Shown: one piece after another, positions 32,936 through 43,285 of the stretch
Layout: every line of letters begins with the position of its first letter
How positions within the stretch are numbered: position 1 is the first letter of the stretch
Assembly (NCBI RefSeq): GCF_000192745.1
Contig: NC_015259.1
Coordinates: 2,681,001-2,745,000, forward strand
Direction: 5' to 3'
DNA length: 64,000 nt
Source: Polymorphum gilvum SL003B-26A1
Lineage (GTDB): Bacteria > Pseudomonadota > Alphaproteobacteria > Rhizobiales > Stappiaceae
Program-made: the position numbers and the translations under genes
Notes under the pieces: model-generated
Database searches by the model: none
Seen by the model: the letters and a program-made list of their open reading frames with translations, nothing else
What the model was told of the DNA's origin: nothing

Positions 32936-33562
32936 ATGCGAAACACCGTGAACACGCTCTCGGCAATTCTGGCAACGACGCTTCTGACCGTCACCACGGC
33001 ACAGGCTGGCGGCCTCGGCGGGTCCGCATCCGGTGAAGCCGGCGTTTCGGTCGGAGCCGGAACGAGCGGCCTCGGCGGCCTTGCCGCCGGAGCGCAGGGA
33101 TCCGGGCAGGCCGGTGCGTCCGGGAGCGGGGCGGACGCCTCGAGCGAGCTTGGCGTCACGGCGCAGATGGGGACGGCGCAGGACGCAACCGGGGCCGGGG
33201 TACGACAGGCGGACCCGGCAGTTGAGGACAAGGACGCCGTGGCACCGCAGGCCAATCCCGATCGCAGCCTGGAGGTCACGGCCGAAGCTCTGGCCGGCAA
33301 GGACATCGTCACCCGCGATGGCGAAACGATCGGAGAGGTCTCGCGCGTGCTGTCCAATCCGGGCGGTCAGGTGCTCGCGGTGGAAACCGAGATCGGCGGT
33401 TTCCTGGGCATCGGTGCGCAGACGGTGACCATCCCCGCCGACCGGCTGACCTTGATGACCGATGCCGTCGTGGTGGCGATGACGAAGGCCGAGATTAAGG
33501 CGCTCGACAGGCCCGGCGTCTCCCTCGACGGAACGGCCGAAGGCCGCGTCGAGGCACGATAG
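32936..33562 (+). CDS. Exported PRC-barrel domain protein
   Basis: A 208-residue protein. Residues 1-24 form a Sec signal peptide (ends TTAQA). Residues 25 to about 95 are Gly/Ala/Ser-rich and low in complexity. Residues from about 108 to 185 look like a PRC-barrel: GKDIVTRDGETIGEVSRVLSN, then VLAVETEIGGFLGIGAQTVTIP. The start has AAAGGAGA at ideal spacing. PRC-barrel proteins in the periplasm of rhizobia-like bacteria are common and mostly uncharacterised. A strong hairpin ends the gene. Confidence 0.8.
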   Translation: MRNTVNTLSAILATTLLTVTTAQAGGLGGSASGEAGVSVGAGTSGLGGLAAGAQGSGQAGASGSGADASSELGVTAQMGTAQDATGAGVRQADPAVEDKDAVAPQANPDRSLEVTAEALAGKDIVTRDGETIGEVSRVLSNPGGQVLAVETEIGGFLGIGAQTVTIPADRLTLMTDAVVVAMTKAEIKALDRPGVSLDGTAEGRVEAR

Positions 33563-33572
33563 CCGTTCCTTC

Positions 33573-33598
33573 CGAAGGCCGCCTCCGGGCGGCCTTCG
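33573..33598. terminator. Bidirectional hairpin between the PRC-barrel and KpsE-like genes
   Basis: CGAAGGCCGCC, loop TCCG, GGCGGCCTTCG is a perfect 11-bp stem in a 43-bp gap between convergent genes. GTCAT follows on the plus side and GGAACG on the minus side, without a T-run. Confidence 0.65.
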
Positions 33599-33605
33599 TC
33601 ATGGG

Positions 33606-34868
33606 TCACATGTGGTCTCGAACCGCTGCGACCATCAGCGATCCGATCGCCCAGAAGATGTTTGCCGACAGGAAGGCGAAAAAGATGTTGAAGAGACGCT
33701 GCGGATAGAGCGCCTCCTCCGGCACATTGGGCGGCACGACCACGTTCAGGAACAGGCTTTGCTGCTCGGCGTTTACACGCGCCTTTTCCAGTGACGTCGC
33801 AGTCAGTTCGTACAGATTCTTCTTGAACAGGACGTCGAGCTGAAGCTGTTCGAACTCAGCGAGCTTGACCGACAGGGCTGCGGCGTTCTCCTTGCCGGTC
33901 AGTTCGTTGTCGAGTTCGTCAATCTGCCTGTTGAGCGCTTCGAGCTTGCGTCTGAGAATCCGCGCGGTCGGCGCGTCGTCGTCGATCTCGCCCGCGATGG
34001 TGTCGAGCGATGCCTGCAGCTTGGCGCGTTCGCCGTAGAGCTCGAGCATGACCTTGCCGACGGCCCCGGCCGTCTCGACCGGATCGATCACGCTTGAGGC
34101 GGTGCGGAACGCGTTCAGCCGGTTCTCGGCCATCTGGTAGTCGGACCAGGCCTTTTGCATCTCGGACGTGACCCGCTTCAGGGCATCGTTCTGGCTGCGG
34201 TCGGAGAGCCTGTTGACCAGTTCCTCGCTGAGCTCGATAACGACCTCAGAGATTTCCCTGGCCCGGTCGGGCGCAAACGCCTCGACCCGCAGTTGGACAA
34301 TGCCAGAATTGATGTCGACATAGGTCGACACCCGCTTCTGCCAGTATTCCCACAATTCCTCGAGCGAGGGCTCGTCCTTCAGCCGGGTCAGAAGGTCGCC
34401 GTTGTCGCCGCCGAAAACCGAAATCAGGTCGATGCGCTTCATCACGTCCGTGACGATGCTGCGACTGCGGATGTAGTCGACGATGACATAGGCGTCCTGC
34501 ATCGACGTCGACACCCCGCCGCCGGTAAAGGAGCGCACCAGATTCATGGTCATCCCGCTGGGCTCGAACACTTCGAGCCGCTCGGCGTTGCGGACGACGA
34601 AATGGCTCTCCGAGACATAGCGGTCCGCCGCCACGAAAAGGAAATAGAAGGCGACCATCAGCGTCGGCATCACAACGAAAGCCGCCAGACTGACCAGGAC
34701 CCGTCGCATGCTCTTGCCGCCGCCGGTATCGTTGTCCGGCGTGCCTGCCGGAAAGCCCGGCACGCGCGCGGGATTGGCGACGAGGGCATTGGGCCGGCCG
34801 CCTCCCTCCACGGGCCTGCGCTGCAGGCGGCCGGACAATGTCCTTGCATGTTTGATGATGCTGTTCAT
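33606..34868 (-). CDS. kpsE: KpsE-like capsule export inner-membrane protein, copy 1
   Basis: A 420-residue PCP-3/KpsE-CtrB-BexC-type protein that links the ABC exporter KpsMT to the outer-membrane KpsD-like channel. There is a membrane span near residues 55-80 (AAFVVMPTLMVAFYFLFVAA), a periplasmic part beginning DRYVSESHFVVRN, a long coiled-coil region at about 240-360 and a second span close to the C-terminus. Unlike typical KpsE, about 50 cytoplasmic residues precede the first span. It lies 6 bp after a second protein of equal length and the same layout. Confidence 0.88.
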   Translation of the reverse strand: MNSIIKHARTLSGRLQRRPVEGGGRPNALVANPARVPGFPAGTPDNDTGGGKSMRRVLVSLAAFVVMPTLMVAFYFLFVAADRYVSESHFVVRNAERLEVFEPSGMTMNLVRSFTGGGVSTSMQDAYVIVDYIRSRSIVTDVMKRIDLISVFGGDNGDLLTRLKDEPSLEELWEYWQKRVSTYVDINSGIVQLRVEAFAPDRAREISEVVIELSEELVNRLSDRSQNDALKRVTSEMQKAWSDYQMAENRLNAFRTASSVIDPVETAGAVGKVMLELYGERAKLQASLDTIAGEIDDDAPTARILRRKLEALNRQIDELDNELTGKENAAALSVKLAEFEQLQLDVLFKKNLYELTATSLEKARVNAEQQSLFLNVVVPPNVPEEALYPQRLFNIFFAFLSANIFWAIGSLMVAAVRDHM

Positions 34869-34874
34869 GGCCCG

Positions 34875-36137
34875 CTACCGCGCCCAGTGATCGCGCACGA
34901 GGACGACGCCGCCGAACACGCCTCCCCACACGGCGAGACTTCCGATCAGGATCGCGCTCCAGATCAGAAAGCGCCGCGGATAGAGCGCCGATTGGGGCAC
35001 CATCGGCTCGAGGAAGACGTCGAGATAGACCTGCGTGATGTCCAGTTTTGCCCGCGCCGCCTCGTACTTGGCGAAGGCCGAAACGTAGATCTCCCGCGCG
35101 ACCTTCTGCTCGATGCTGATCTGGTCGAACCTTTGCTTGGCATCGGCGAGCGTGACGCCGTCCGGCACGTAGCCGCCGATCGAGTTCTGCAGGTCCTGGA
35201 GTTGCTTTTCGAGGCTGGAGATCTGCGCCCTGAGGATCCTCACCGTCGGCGCGTCGTCGGCAAGTGTATCCTTCAGAATATCGTAGCTCTGGCGGTACTC
35301 GACCAGTTGCGAGCGGATCTCCCCCCCCAGCTTGACGGCCGCCTCGGCTTCGGTATCCGCGTCAAGGATCCCAAGGGTATTGCGAGCGGCCTGGAACTGC
35401 GCCGTGATCTCCGCGACCCTGACCTGGGCGCGATCCAGTTCTTTCTTCGAGTTTTCCAGCGCCTCGTTGCGGGCCCGGTTGGTCAGATTGTTGACCAGTT
35501 CCTCGCTGAGATCGACGATGGCCGCGGCGATGTCATGAGCATCCTGGGCGGTGAAGGCGTAAACTTGAAGAATTACCGAGCCGGACCGGTTGTCCACCTC
35601 CACGGCGACCCGCCGTTGCCAGTAGTCGTGGAACTCTTCGATCGTCGCGTCTTCGCGCAGACGCGAGAGGAAATCGATGCCGTCCCGGCCGGTGAACCGC
35701 TCGCGCAGGCCGATCCGCTTTTCGAGGTCTGCGATGATGCTGTGGCTCTTGATGTATTTGGCGATAACATAGGCATCCTTGAACTGCCCCGCCTGCGCCA
35801 GGCTCGACAGCATGCCGAGCGAGTCTATGGGCGATTTCTCGCCGTTGCGGACGACGAAACGAACTTCGGTCTCGTAAATGTCGGATGCGATCGCGAAGAG
35901 ATACAGCCCCGACAGAAGGGTCGGCAGCAGGAACAGGACGACGAAGGCCGATACGACAATTCGGATGACGATGCGGTCGATCCGACGCGCCTTGAAGCCG
36001 CCGCCACCGCTGACGATGGATACCGGTACACGCGACTGGCGCGCCGCGCGCCTCAGTGCTGCCGATATGACCGCGACGCTATCGGCGGCCCTGGCCGGAA
36101 GCTTCGGCTCGTCCTGCAGTCTTAGTTCGTAGGACAT
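34875..36137 (-). CDS. kpsE: KpsE-like capsule export inner-membrane protein, copy 2
   Basis: Also 420 residues, with the layout of copy 1: about 55 cytoplasmic residues, a span (VSAFVVLFLLPTLLSGLYLF), SDIYETEVRFVVRN, a coiled-coil region and a C-terminal span. Matching blocks include KDAYVIAKYIKSHSII versus QDAYVIVDYIRSRSIV, and YPRRFLIW versus YPQRLFNI. The sequences are otherwise well diverged, so the duplication is old or the genes were assembled from different sources. It follows kpsT by 10 bp in the operon kpsM-kpsT-kpsE2-kpsE1. Confidence 0.88.
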   Translation of the reverse strand: MSYELRLQDEPKLPARAADSVAVISAALRRAARQSRVPVSIVSGGGGFKARRIDRIVIRIVVSAFVVLFLLPTLLSGLYLFAIASDIYETEVRFVVRNGEKSPIDSLGMLSSLAQAGQFKDAYVIAKYIKSHSIIADLEKRIGLRERFTGRDGIDFLSRLREDATIEEFHDYWQRRVAVEVDNRSGSVILQVYAFTAQDAHDIAAAIVDLSEELVNNLTNRARNEALENSKKELDRAQVRVAEITAQFQAARNTLGILDADTEAEAAVKLGGEIRSQLVEYRQSYDILKDTLADDAPTVRILRAQISSLEKQLQDLQNSIGGYVPDGVTLADAKQRFDQISIEQKVAREIYVSAFAKYEAARAKLDITQVYLDVFLEPMVPQSALYPRRFLIWSAILIGSLAVWGGVFGGVVLVRDHWAR

Positions 36138-36147
36138 CGCACCCCTT

Positions 36148-36800
<653 letters not shown>

Positions 36801-36804
<4 letters not shown>

Positions 36805-37613
36805 TCGAGCAGCCTCCCGCGGATGGCGCGCTCGATCAGAAAGGCAGAGAAGAAAGTAAGGACCCCGGTACCGATCAGATAGGTGCGGTCCAGCAGGCCC
36901 GACTGGTAGCCTGCAAAATACGCGGTCTTCAGCCAATCCGCGCATTGGAAAAGCGGGTTCCAGGACAGCCAGTACTGGATCTCGGGCGTCAGGAAGGTCG
37001 GCAGAACCCAGGGCATGGCGGTCGCATACATGAGCACCATCGTCAGCACCGCGACGATATTCCAGGGCGGAAACATCGTCGTGATGACCGCATTCAGGCT
37101 GCCGTAGCCGATGCCGACGAAGATGATGGCCAGGATCGCGAACACGGCCTCGATCAGGTCGTCAGGCATGACGTCCTTGCCCATCAAGGCCAGGCAGGCG
37201 ATCGCAATCAGGGTCACCACATAGGACGTCAGTCCCTCAAGCAGGGCCCGGGCGATGAGAATGTCGCTCGACTTGACGATCGGGAACAGCAACAGCGGGC
37301 GCGCAACGATGATTGCAAGGCACATCAGACGGGCCGGGTAGAACAGCAGCACATAGGGCAGAAACGCGGTCACCAGATAGATCGTCAGGTCCGTTCCGAT
37401 CGGCGGTACACGCGCGAGCAGGTGCGGGATGGCAATCAGGAGGAACAGGTGAAACAGCGGCCAGGCGATCTGGATGAGATAGCCGAAGTGGGACCGCCCG
37501 AAACGCGTGCGCATGTCACGCAGGATCAGCGCATAGATCACGCGTGCCTGGACCTTCAGCGCATCGGCAATGGTCGCTCTGCTGTCGTCTGCCCGGAAGA
37601 GGTGGTCAGCCAT
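36801..37613 (-). CDS. kpsM: Capsule ABC exporter permease, KpsM
   Basis: A 270-residue ABC-2-type permease with six hydrophobic segments. Features of KpsM are the N-terminal ALILRDMRTRFGRSHFGYLIQIAWPL and the C-terminal YWLSWNPLFQCADWLKTAYF. It is the first gene of kpsM-kpsT-kpsE2-kpsE1, overlapping kpsT. The promoter must lie in the 484-bp gap upstream, shared with a divergent glycosyltransferase gene. Confidence 0.92.
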
Positions 37614-38097
37614 GGCGAAACATCAAATCGGCGTTGAGGTCGGCGTTGACTGCATGCCCGAAACAGGCACGCGCGCCCCTGATCTGCCGACACTGGAGTT
37701 TCCCGCGTCCCATGCCTCTCCCGTGACCAGTCCGAACCGGGGGCCCCTCGACACGGCGACTCCCGGTCGAAGCTGGCCGCACAATACCCGCCTCCAACCG
37801 GCTTGCAAAGCGACCTCGGATGGCCTGTCGGTTTTGCCGCGCTTGCCCCTTGGGTGGCACGGACCGGCTTCGCACCTCGGCGCCGATCGGTGCCACGACG
37901 GGCGCATCTCTTGCCTGATCGACCGGGGATACGTACAGGATTTCAGTTCCAAATGTCCACGGTATCGGTCTATCCTGATTTTCTTGGACAGGAACAAACA
38001 ATAGCGCGATTTCGAACTTATCGGCTTTCCAGAGGCCCGCAGGTTTCCGCCAATAACAAGAAATCCAAACGGTAGCGTAGAAAAACCAGGCCCACAT
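37614..38097. other. Divergent intergenic region kpsM / glycosyltransferase-methyltransferase
   Basis: A 484-bp stretch without a supportable gene. The half near the plus-strand gene (about 37970-38097) is AT-richer than the rest. Promoters for both directions are expected here, but no convincing -35/-10 pair, operator or hairpin was identified. Confidence 0.4.
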
Positions 38098-40143
38098 ATG
38101 AACCAGCAAATCCGGAAAACAAGGCCGAAGACCGGAAAATCCCCCAAGACCACGACACGCAAGCGATCGATCCCTTCCGTCGCGGTCATCAATCATCACG
38201 GTCTGCGTTGCGGCGTCTTCCAGTTCGGCAGGAACATTGCCAACCTTCTGGCACATGACCGGCGGATCAAGGTTAAGCATCTTCCATGCGCCGGCGTCGA
38301 AGAATTCCGCGACGGAGTGTCGAAACTCCGCCCGGACATCCTGATCGTCAACTTCTATCCGTCGACGATGCCGTGGCTGACGCCCGATGTCCTGAAGGAG
38401 GTGACGGCGACCAAGTTCATCGTCGTGCACGAACTCACGAACCGGCAGGCCAACCATCTGTTCATCGAAGGATACGACTTCTACCTCTGCGCCGATCCGA
38501 TCATGGTGCCCTACAACGCCCAGGTCGTACCGGTGCCCCGCTTCGCGCCGGCGGTGAACGAAGCCGCCGAACCCGCATTCGACATCCCGACCTTCGGATC
38601 GTTCGGCTTCGCAACCGAGAACAAGGGTTTCGACGTCCTGTGCAGCCGCGTCGCCACGGAATTCGAGCGGGCACGGATTCGGATCAACATCCCCCATCAT
38701 GACGATCCGGCCATTGTCACGGAAGACGCGCGCAACGCCATCATCGAAAAATGCCGGCAGGCGCTCGAAGGCACCGCGATCGAACTCGATGTTTCCGAGC
38801 ATTTCTTCGACGACGAGGGCCTGCTTGCCTTCTGCGCAGAGAACCACCTGAACATCCTTGCCTATACCGGCGACAACGACCGCGGCATATCCAGTTGCGC
38901 CGACATCCTGCTCGCCTCGGGCCGGCCGTTCCTGGTCAGCGATTCGGTGATGTTCCGGCACATGCACCAGTACCAGCCGACCGTCCGGCTGTCGCAGACC
39001 ACGCTGCGCAAGGGGATGGAAACCGACCCGCAGGCTTTCCGGATCGCCCGGCGCGAGCTTCATCCGCTCTATGCCTCGGCGCGCTGGGTCGATGCCATCC
39101 TCGACGCCGTCGACCGCAAGGCGCTGCTTGCGTCCGTGCCCGACCGGCCGAGCTTCAACAAGGTTCTGGACGACCAGTCGCGCGAAGCCTACGCGCCCGT
39201 CATCCAGGAGATGTGGGACGCCGTTCCCGAGATCATGGAACGCAAGATCGCTGAGGCAAATGTCCAGCAGGCTTTCGTTCTGGACGCTGTGCGGCGCCTT
39301 GCGACCCGGTACACCTGCCCGCGCATTCTGGCAGTCGGCGCGTTCGAGGATACCGCCTGCGAGGTACTCAAGCGGAACGGCTACCGGGTGACCGCGATCG
39401 ATCCCGTACTCGATCTCAGCCTCAACGACTTCTATCTGCTGGAATCGACCGCGCTCGAAAGCTTCGACCTCATCCTGTCCACCTCGGTGCTCGAACATGT
39501 CGACGACCATATCCAGTTCGTCCGCCAGTGCGCGGACCTGCTGCAGCCCGGCGGTGTCCTCGTGCTGACCGTCGACTTCAAGGATAGCTACACGGACGGC
39601 GATCCAAAACCGTCGGTCGACCATCGGCTCTACACCGGCCACATGTTCCGGGCCGACATCATGGGCTGCCTCCCGGACTGCCGGCTTTTCAACGAAGGCT
39701 CCTGGGAAGGCGCGCAGCCGGACTTCACCTACGAAGGCGTCGACTACAACTTCGCCTCGCTCGTGATCGAGAAGATGCACGGCAACCGCTTCTACTGGGA
39801 TGCCGAGCATTTCGACTACGGCGCCGGCAACGCATGGCGGCGCTTCGCTGCCCATGCCGCCGACGCTGGAGGCCAGTCGCAAGACGTCGTCACGGCCTTC
39901 GGCCAGGCCCAGGGCCGGCGATTCCTCGAAGCGGACGATGTTGCCCGCCTTGTCGCCGCGGGTCGGCTAGAGCCGGAGCATCGCGCCCGCATCCATGCGC
40001 TCGAGCTACAACTCGAACAGGCACGTTCGGAAGGAGATGCCCTCAAGGGAACGCTCGATCAGGTCAATCGCGCATTGAAAAGCCCCAAGTTCATGATCAA
40101 GAATCTCTGCCGGACGCTCATCGGCAAGCCGACCCGGTTCTAG
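38098..40143 (+). CDS. Bifunctional-looking protein: glycosyltransferase-like domain plus methyltransferase domain
   Basis: A 681-residue protein. Residues 25 to about 330 look like a GT-B-type glycosyltransferase (VINHHGLRCGVFQFGRNIANLL; FGSFGFATENKGFD; GISSCADILLASGRPFLVSD). Residues from about 405 to 545 resemble a class I SAM-dependent methyltransferase: ILAVGAFEDTACEVLKRNGY with an acidic AID strand end, then FDLILSTSVLEHVDDH and LLQPGGVLVLTVDF. Motif I lacks the usual GxGxG. The C-terminal ~60 residues form a coiled coil. A fused transferase and methylase could cap or decorate a glycan. It lies opposite kpsM. Confidence 0.75.
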   Translation: MNQQIRKTRPKTGKSPKTTTRKRSIPSVAVINHHGLRCGVFQFGRNIANLLAHDRRIKVKHLPCAGVEEFRDGVSKLRPDILIVNFYPSTMPWLTPDVLKEVTATKFIVVHELTNRQANHLFIEGYDFYLCADPIMVPYNAQVVPVPRFAPAVNEAAEPAFDIPTFGSFGFATENKGFDVLCSRVATEFERARIRINIPHHDDPAIVTEDARNAIIEKCRQALEGTAIELDVSEHFFDDEGLLAFCAENHLNILAYTGDNDRGISSCADILLASGRPFLVSDSVMFRHMHQYQPTVRLSQTTLRKGMETDPQAFRIARRELHPLYASARWVDAILDAVDRKALLASVPDRPSFNKVLDDQSREAYAPVIQEMWDAVPEIMERKIAEANVQQAFVLDAVRRLATRYTCPRILAVGAFEDTACEVLKRNGYRVTAIDPVLDLSLNDFYLLESTALESFDLILSTSVLEHVDDHIQFVRQCADLLQPGGVLVLTVDFKDSYTDGDPKPSVDHRLYTGHMFRADIMGCLPDCRLFNEGSWEGAQPDFTYEGVDYNFASLVIEKMHGNRFYWDAEHFDYGAGNAWRRFAAHAADAGGQSQDVVTAFGQAQGRRFLEADDVARLVAAGRLEPEHRARIHALELQLEQARSEGDALKGTLDQVNRALKSPKFMIKNLCRTLIGKPTRF

Positions 40144-40173
40144 CGACAGGACAGCATCTGGACCGTAGCGTTC

Positions 40174-41268
40174 TCAGGCGTCGGGAAACGCCGACCCACC
40201 GTTCTTCTGGCCGATATCGGCATTCCATGTACTGACCCCCTCCAATACGGCCTCTTCGGCGTAGGAATAGAGGGCCAGGTCGTGTTCGATCAGCTGGACG
40301 ACGGTATTGATACCGGACAGTCGCTTGGCCAGTTCGGAGACCGGCTTCACATCCTGATGCTCGGCATGCAGGATGATCTCCTCTCCGAGCAGGCTGTTGA
40401 ACATCGTCCGAAACGCCTCGAATTGGGTCATTGTGCCGACCAGTTCCATTTTCGACAGGTGATCGAGCGCAAGGCCGACATGTCGGCGCTCAGCCATCTC
40501 GCCGATCTCGCAGGCAAGAATGCGTGTCACCGGGTTCGAGATGCAGGCCTTCTGCTCCATGGTCAGGGCCCGGAAGGCAAAGCGCAGGTCCCGGTCGCTG
40601 TTGAAATCCAGTCTGTCCACGAATGGGCGAAGCTGCATGAAGCCGGACAGCTGCTGTTCGACGAGGGTCGGATTCTGCGTCCTGGATGCAAGCCGCAGAA
40701 GCAGCAGCCGTTCGGCCAACTCCTCGAATGGGTCTCTCAGCAGCGCTGACTTGAAGAACCCCTGCGCGGCCAGCGCACCGGCATAGCGCATGTAGCTCGG
40801 CCTGCCGATGCACACCACGGAGCGGAAGGTCGGGGAGTTGAGGATCGCATTGATCGTCTCGTAGGGGTAACGCTCGATATTGAGATAGGATGAACTGAAC
40901 TTGCGCGTGATGCTGCGGATCATCTCGCGCTGGGACAGGCTTGAGAACGTATAGACGAATACACGCCTCTCAAGATTCTTCTTTATGTCGAACCGGCGAT
41001 AGATCTCGATATTGCTGATCTTCTCGCGAAGGCAGATCGACTTCAGGCTTTCGACATTCGGGACGATGCTGCCGTCGATCTGGAACCCAGCCATGCCGGT
41101 GGCATGAAGTCCTACGTCCTTGAGATCGGGCCGGTTGACGTTGGCCGGCAGTTCGAACGGCGGATTGTCGCCCGCCTCGACAATGATCGTCGGGATCTCG
41201 CCGGGGTTTTCCAGAACCACCCAGCCAGAGATCACGGTACCTGCATCGACATCGATCGAGAACTGCAT
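40174..41268 (-). CDS. Unrecognised protein within the polysaccharide locus
   Basis: A 364-residue protein with no family I recognise. The N-terminal ~95 residues look like a beta-rich domain (VISGWVVLENPGEIPTIIVE; RPDLKDVGLHATGMAGFQID) of a kind I associate with polysaccharide-related proteins of alphaproteobacteria. The rest is mostly helical: RRVFVYTFSSLSQREMIRSI, YPYETINAILNSPTFRSVV, then an Arg/Leu-rich helix region to the end. No signal peptide, membrane span or nucleotide-binding motif is visible, so it is probably cytoplasmic. It is flanked by the GT-methyltransferase (convergent) and rmlA (same strand, 230 bp away). Confidence 0.65.
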   Translation of the reverse strand: MQFSIDVDAGTVISGWVVLENPGEIPTIIVEAGDNPPFELPANVNRPDLKDVGLHATGMAGFQIDGSIVPNVESLKSICLREKISNIEIYRRFDIKKNLERRVFVYTFSSLSQREMIRSITRKFSSSYLNIERYPYETINAILNSPTFRSVVCIGRPSYMRYAGALAAQGFFKSALLRDPFEELAERLLLLRLASRTQNPTLVEQQLSGFMQLRPFVDRLDFNSDRDLRFAFRALTMEQKACISNPVTRILACEIGEMAERRHVGLALDHLSKMELVGTMTQFEAFRTMFNSLLGEEIILHAEHQDVKPVSELAKRLSGINTVVQLIEHDLALYSYAEEAVLEGVSTWNADIGQKNGGSAFPDA

Positions 41269-41498
41269 GCTGAAACGCTACGGCTGGGGCGATGGGCTGG
41301 CGGGCGATGCGGCGGTTGGCCGACGCGTCTGACCGATGGACAATCTGGTCCGCACCAAATGCGCAACCTCATGGATACCGGACAAGTTGCCCTTCGCGGT
41401 ACATTTGCGGCAAGCATAGCGCAGGGCGCCAACGCTGTCTTTCCACGACGGTCTGCCCGCCCGCTGGCTGAATGCCGTCAAAGCCGGGATCCTGGCGT

Positions 41499-42368
<870 letters not shown>

Positions 42369-42402
42369 TGCGGCATCCTTCTTCCTTGTCGGAGCGGTTC
42401 CG

Positions 42403-43275
42403 TCAGATATGCCCCTTGTCCCTCAGGTAGTCCCGAAGCGCGACGGTCCAGTGGCGCCGTTCGCCGACGACGGCGGCGACCTTGGCATTCGACAGCACGC
42501 TGTAAGGCGGACGCATGGCCGGCGTCGGGAACTCTGCCGAGGTGATCGGCTCGACGGTCGCCGCGATGCCCGTCTGGCGGATGATTTCCTCGGCGAACGC
42601 ATGCCAGGTCGCATCGCCGCTATTGACGACATGCCAGATGCCGGGCTCGACATCAGCCTTGAGCATGTCGATCAGCGTCGTGGCGATGTCATATGTCGAC
42701 GTCGGCGACATGTGCTGGTCGGCGACGACCCGCAAGGCGCCCTTCTCACGTCCGAAACGGATCATTGTCTCGACGAAGTTCCCGCCCTTGCCGCTGGCAC
42801 CGGCGATGCCAAACAACGAGGCGACCCGAAGGACCGTCGTTCGAGCGCAGGCAAGGGTCGCGAGCGTCTCGCCCATCGCCTTGGAGGCGCCGTAGACGTT
42901 GACGGGCGCTGTCGGATCGTCCTCCGACAGAGGCGTCCGCTTGGACTGCCCCCCAAAGACATAATCGGTTGAAACGTGAACGAAGCGGGCGGCACGCTGC
43001 TCGCACAGCCTTGCCAGAAGCTGGACCAGATGGGCGTTGACGGTGACGCCGAGCTGGGCGTTCTGCTCGACATCGTCGGTCTTGTGATAGCTCGAACAAT
43101 TGATCAGGACGTCGAAGTCGGCGCTGCCCAGAACGGTGCGCACCGTCTCGAAATCGGTCAGGTCGAGCGCCTGACGGTCGAGCGGGTGCAGGTCCAAGGG
43201 CGCTCCGAGGGCCGTATTGGCACGCACGATGTCTGTTCCGAGTTGGCCGTTCGGCCCGAGCAGGATCGCTTTCAT
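42403..43275 (-). CDS. rmlD: dTDP-4-dehydrorhamnose reductase RmlD-like
   Basis: A 290-residue extended SDR. The cofactor motif is GPNGQLG at residues 7-13, then [10 protein letters not shown] and the catalytic Y128-GAS-K132 in YGASKAMGE, all as in RmlD. It reduces dTDP-4-keto-L-rhamnose in the last step of dTDP-L-rhamnose synthesis. The start at 43275 is 10 bp after the epimerase gene stop, and rmlA follows after 34 bp. With rmlB absent here, a reductase for another 4-keto sugar is an alternative. Confidence 0.85.
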   Translation of the reverse strand: MKAILLGPNGQLGTDIVRANTALGAPLDLHPLDRQALDLTDFETVRTVLGSADFDVLINCSSYHKTDDVEQNAQLGVTVNAHLVQLLARLCEQRAARFVHVSTDYVFGGQSKRTPLSEDDPTAPVNVYGASKAMGETLATLACARTTVLRVASLFGIAGASGKGGNFVETMIRFGREKGALRVVADQHMSPTSTYDIATTLIDMLKADVEPGIWHVVNSGDATWHAFAEEIIRQTGIAATVEPITSAEFPTPAMRPPYSVLSNAKVAAVVGERRHWTVALRDYLRDKGHI

Positions 43276-43285
43276 GGTTCGGATC

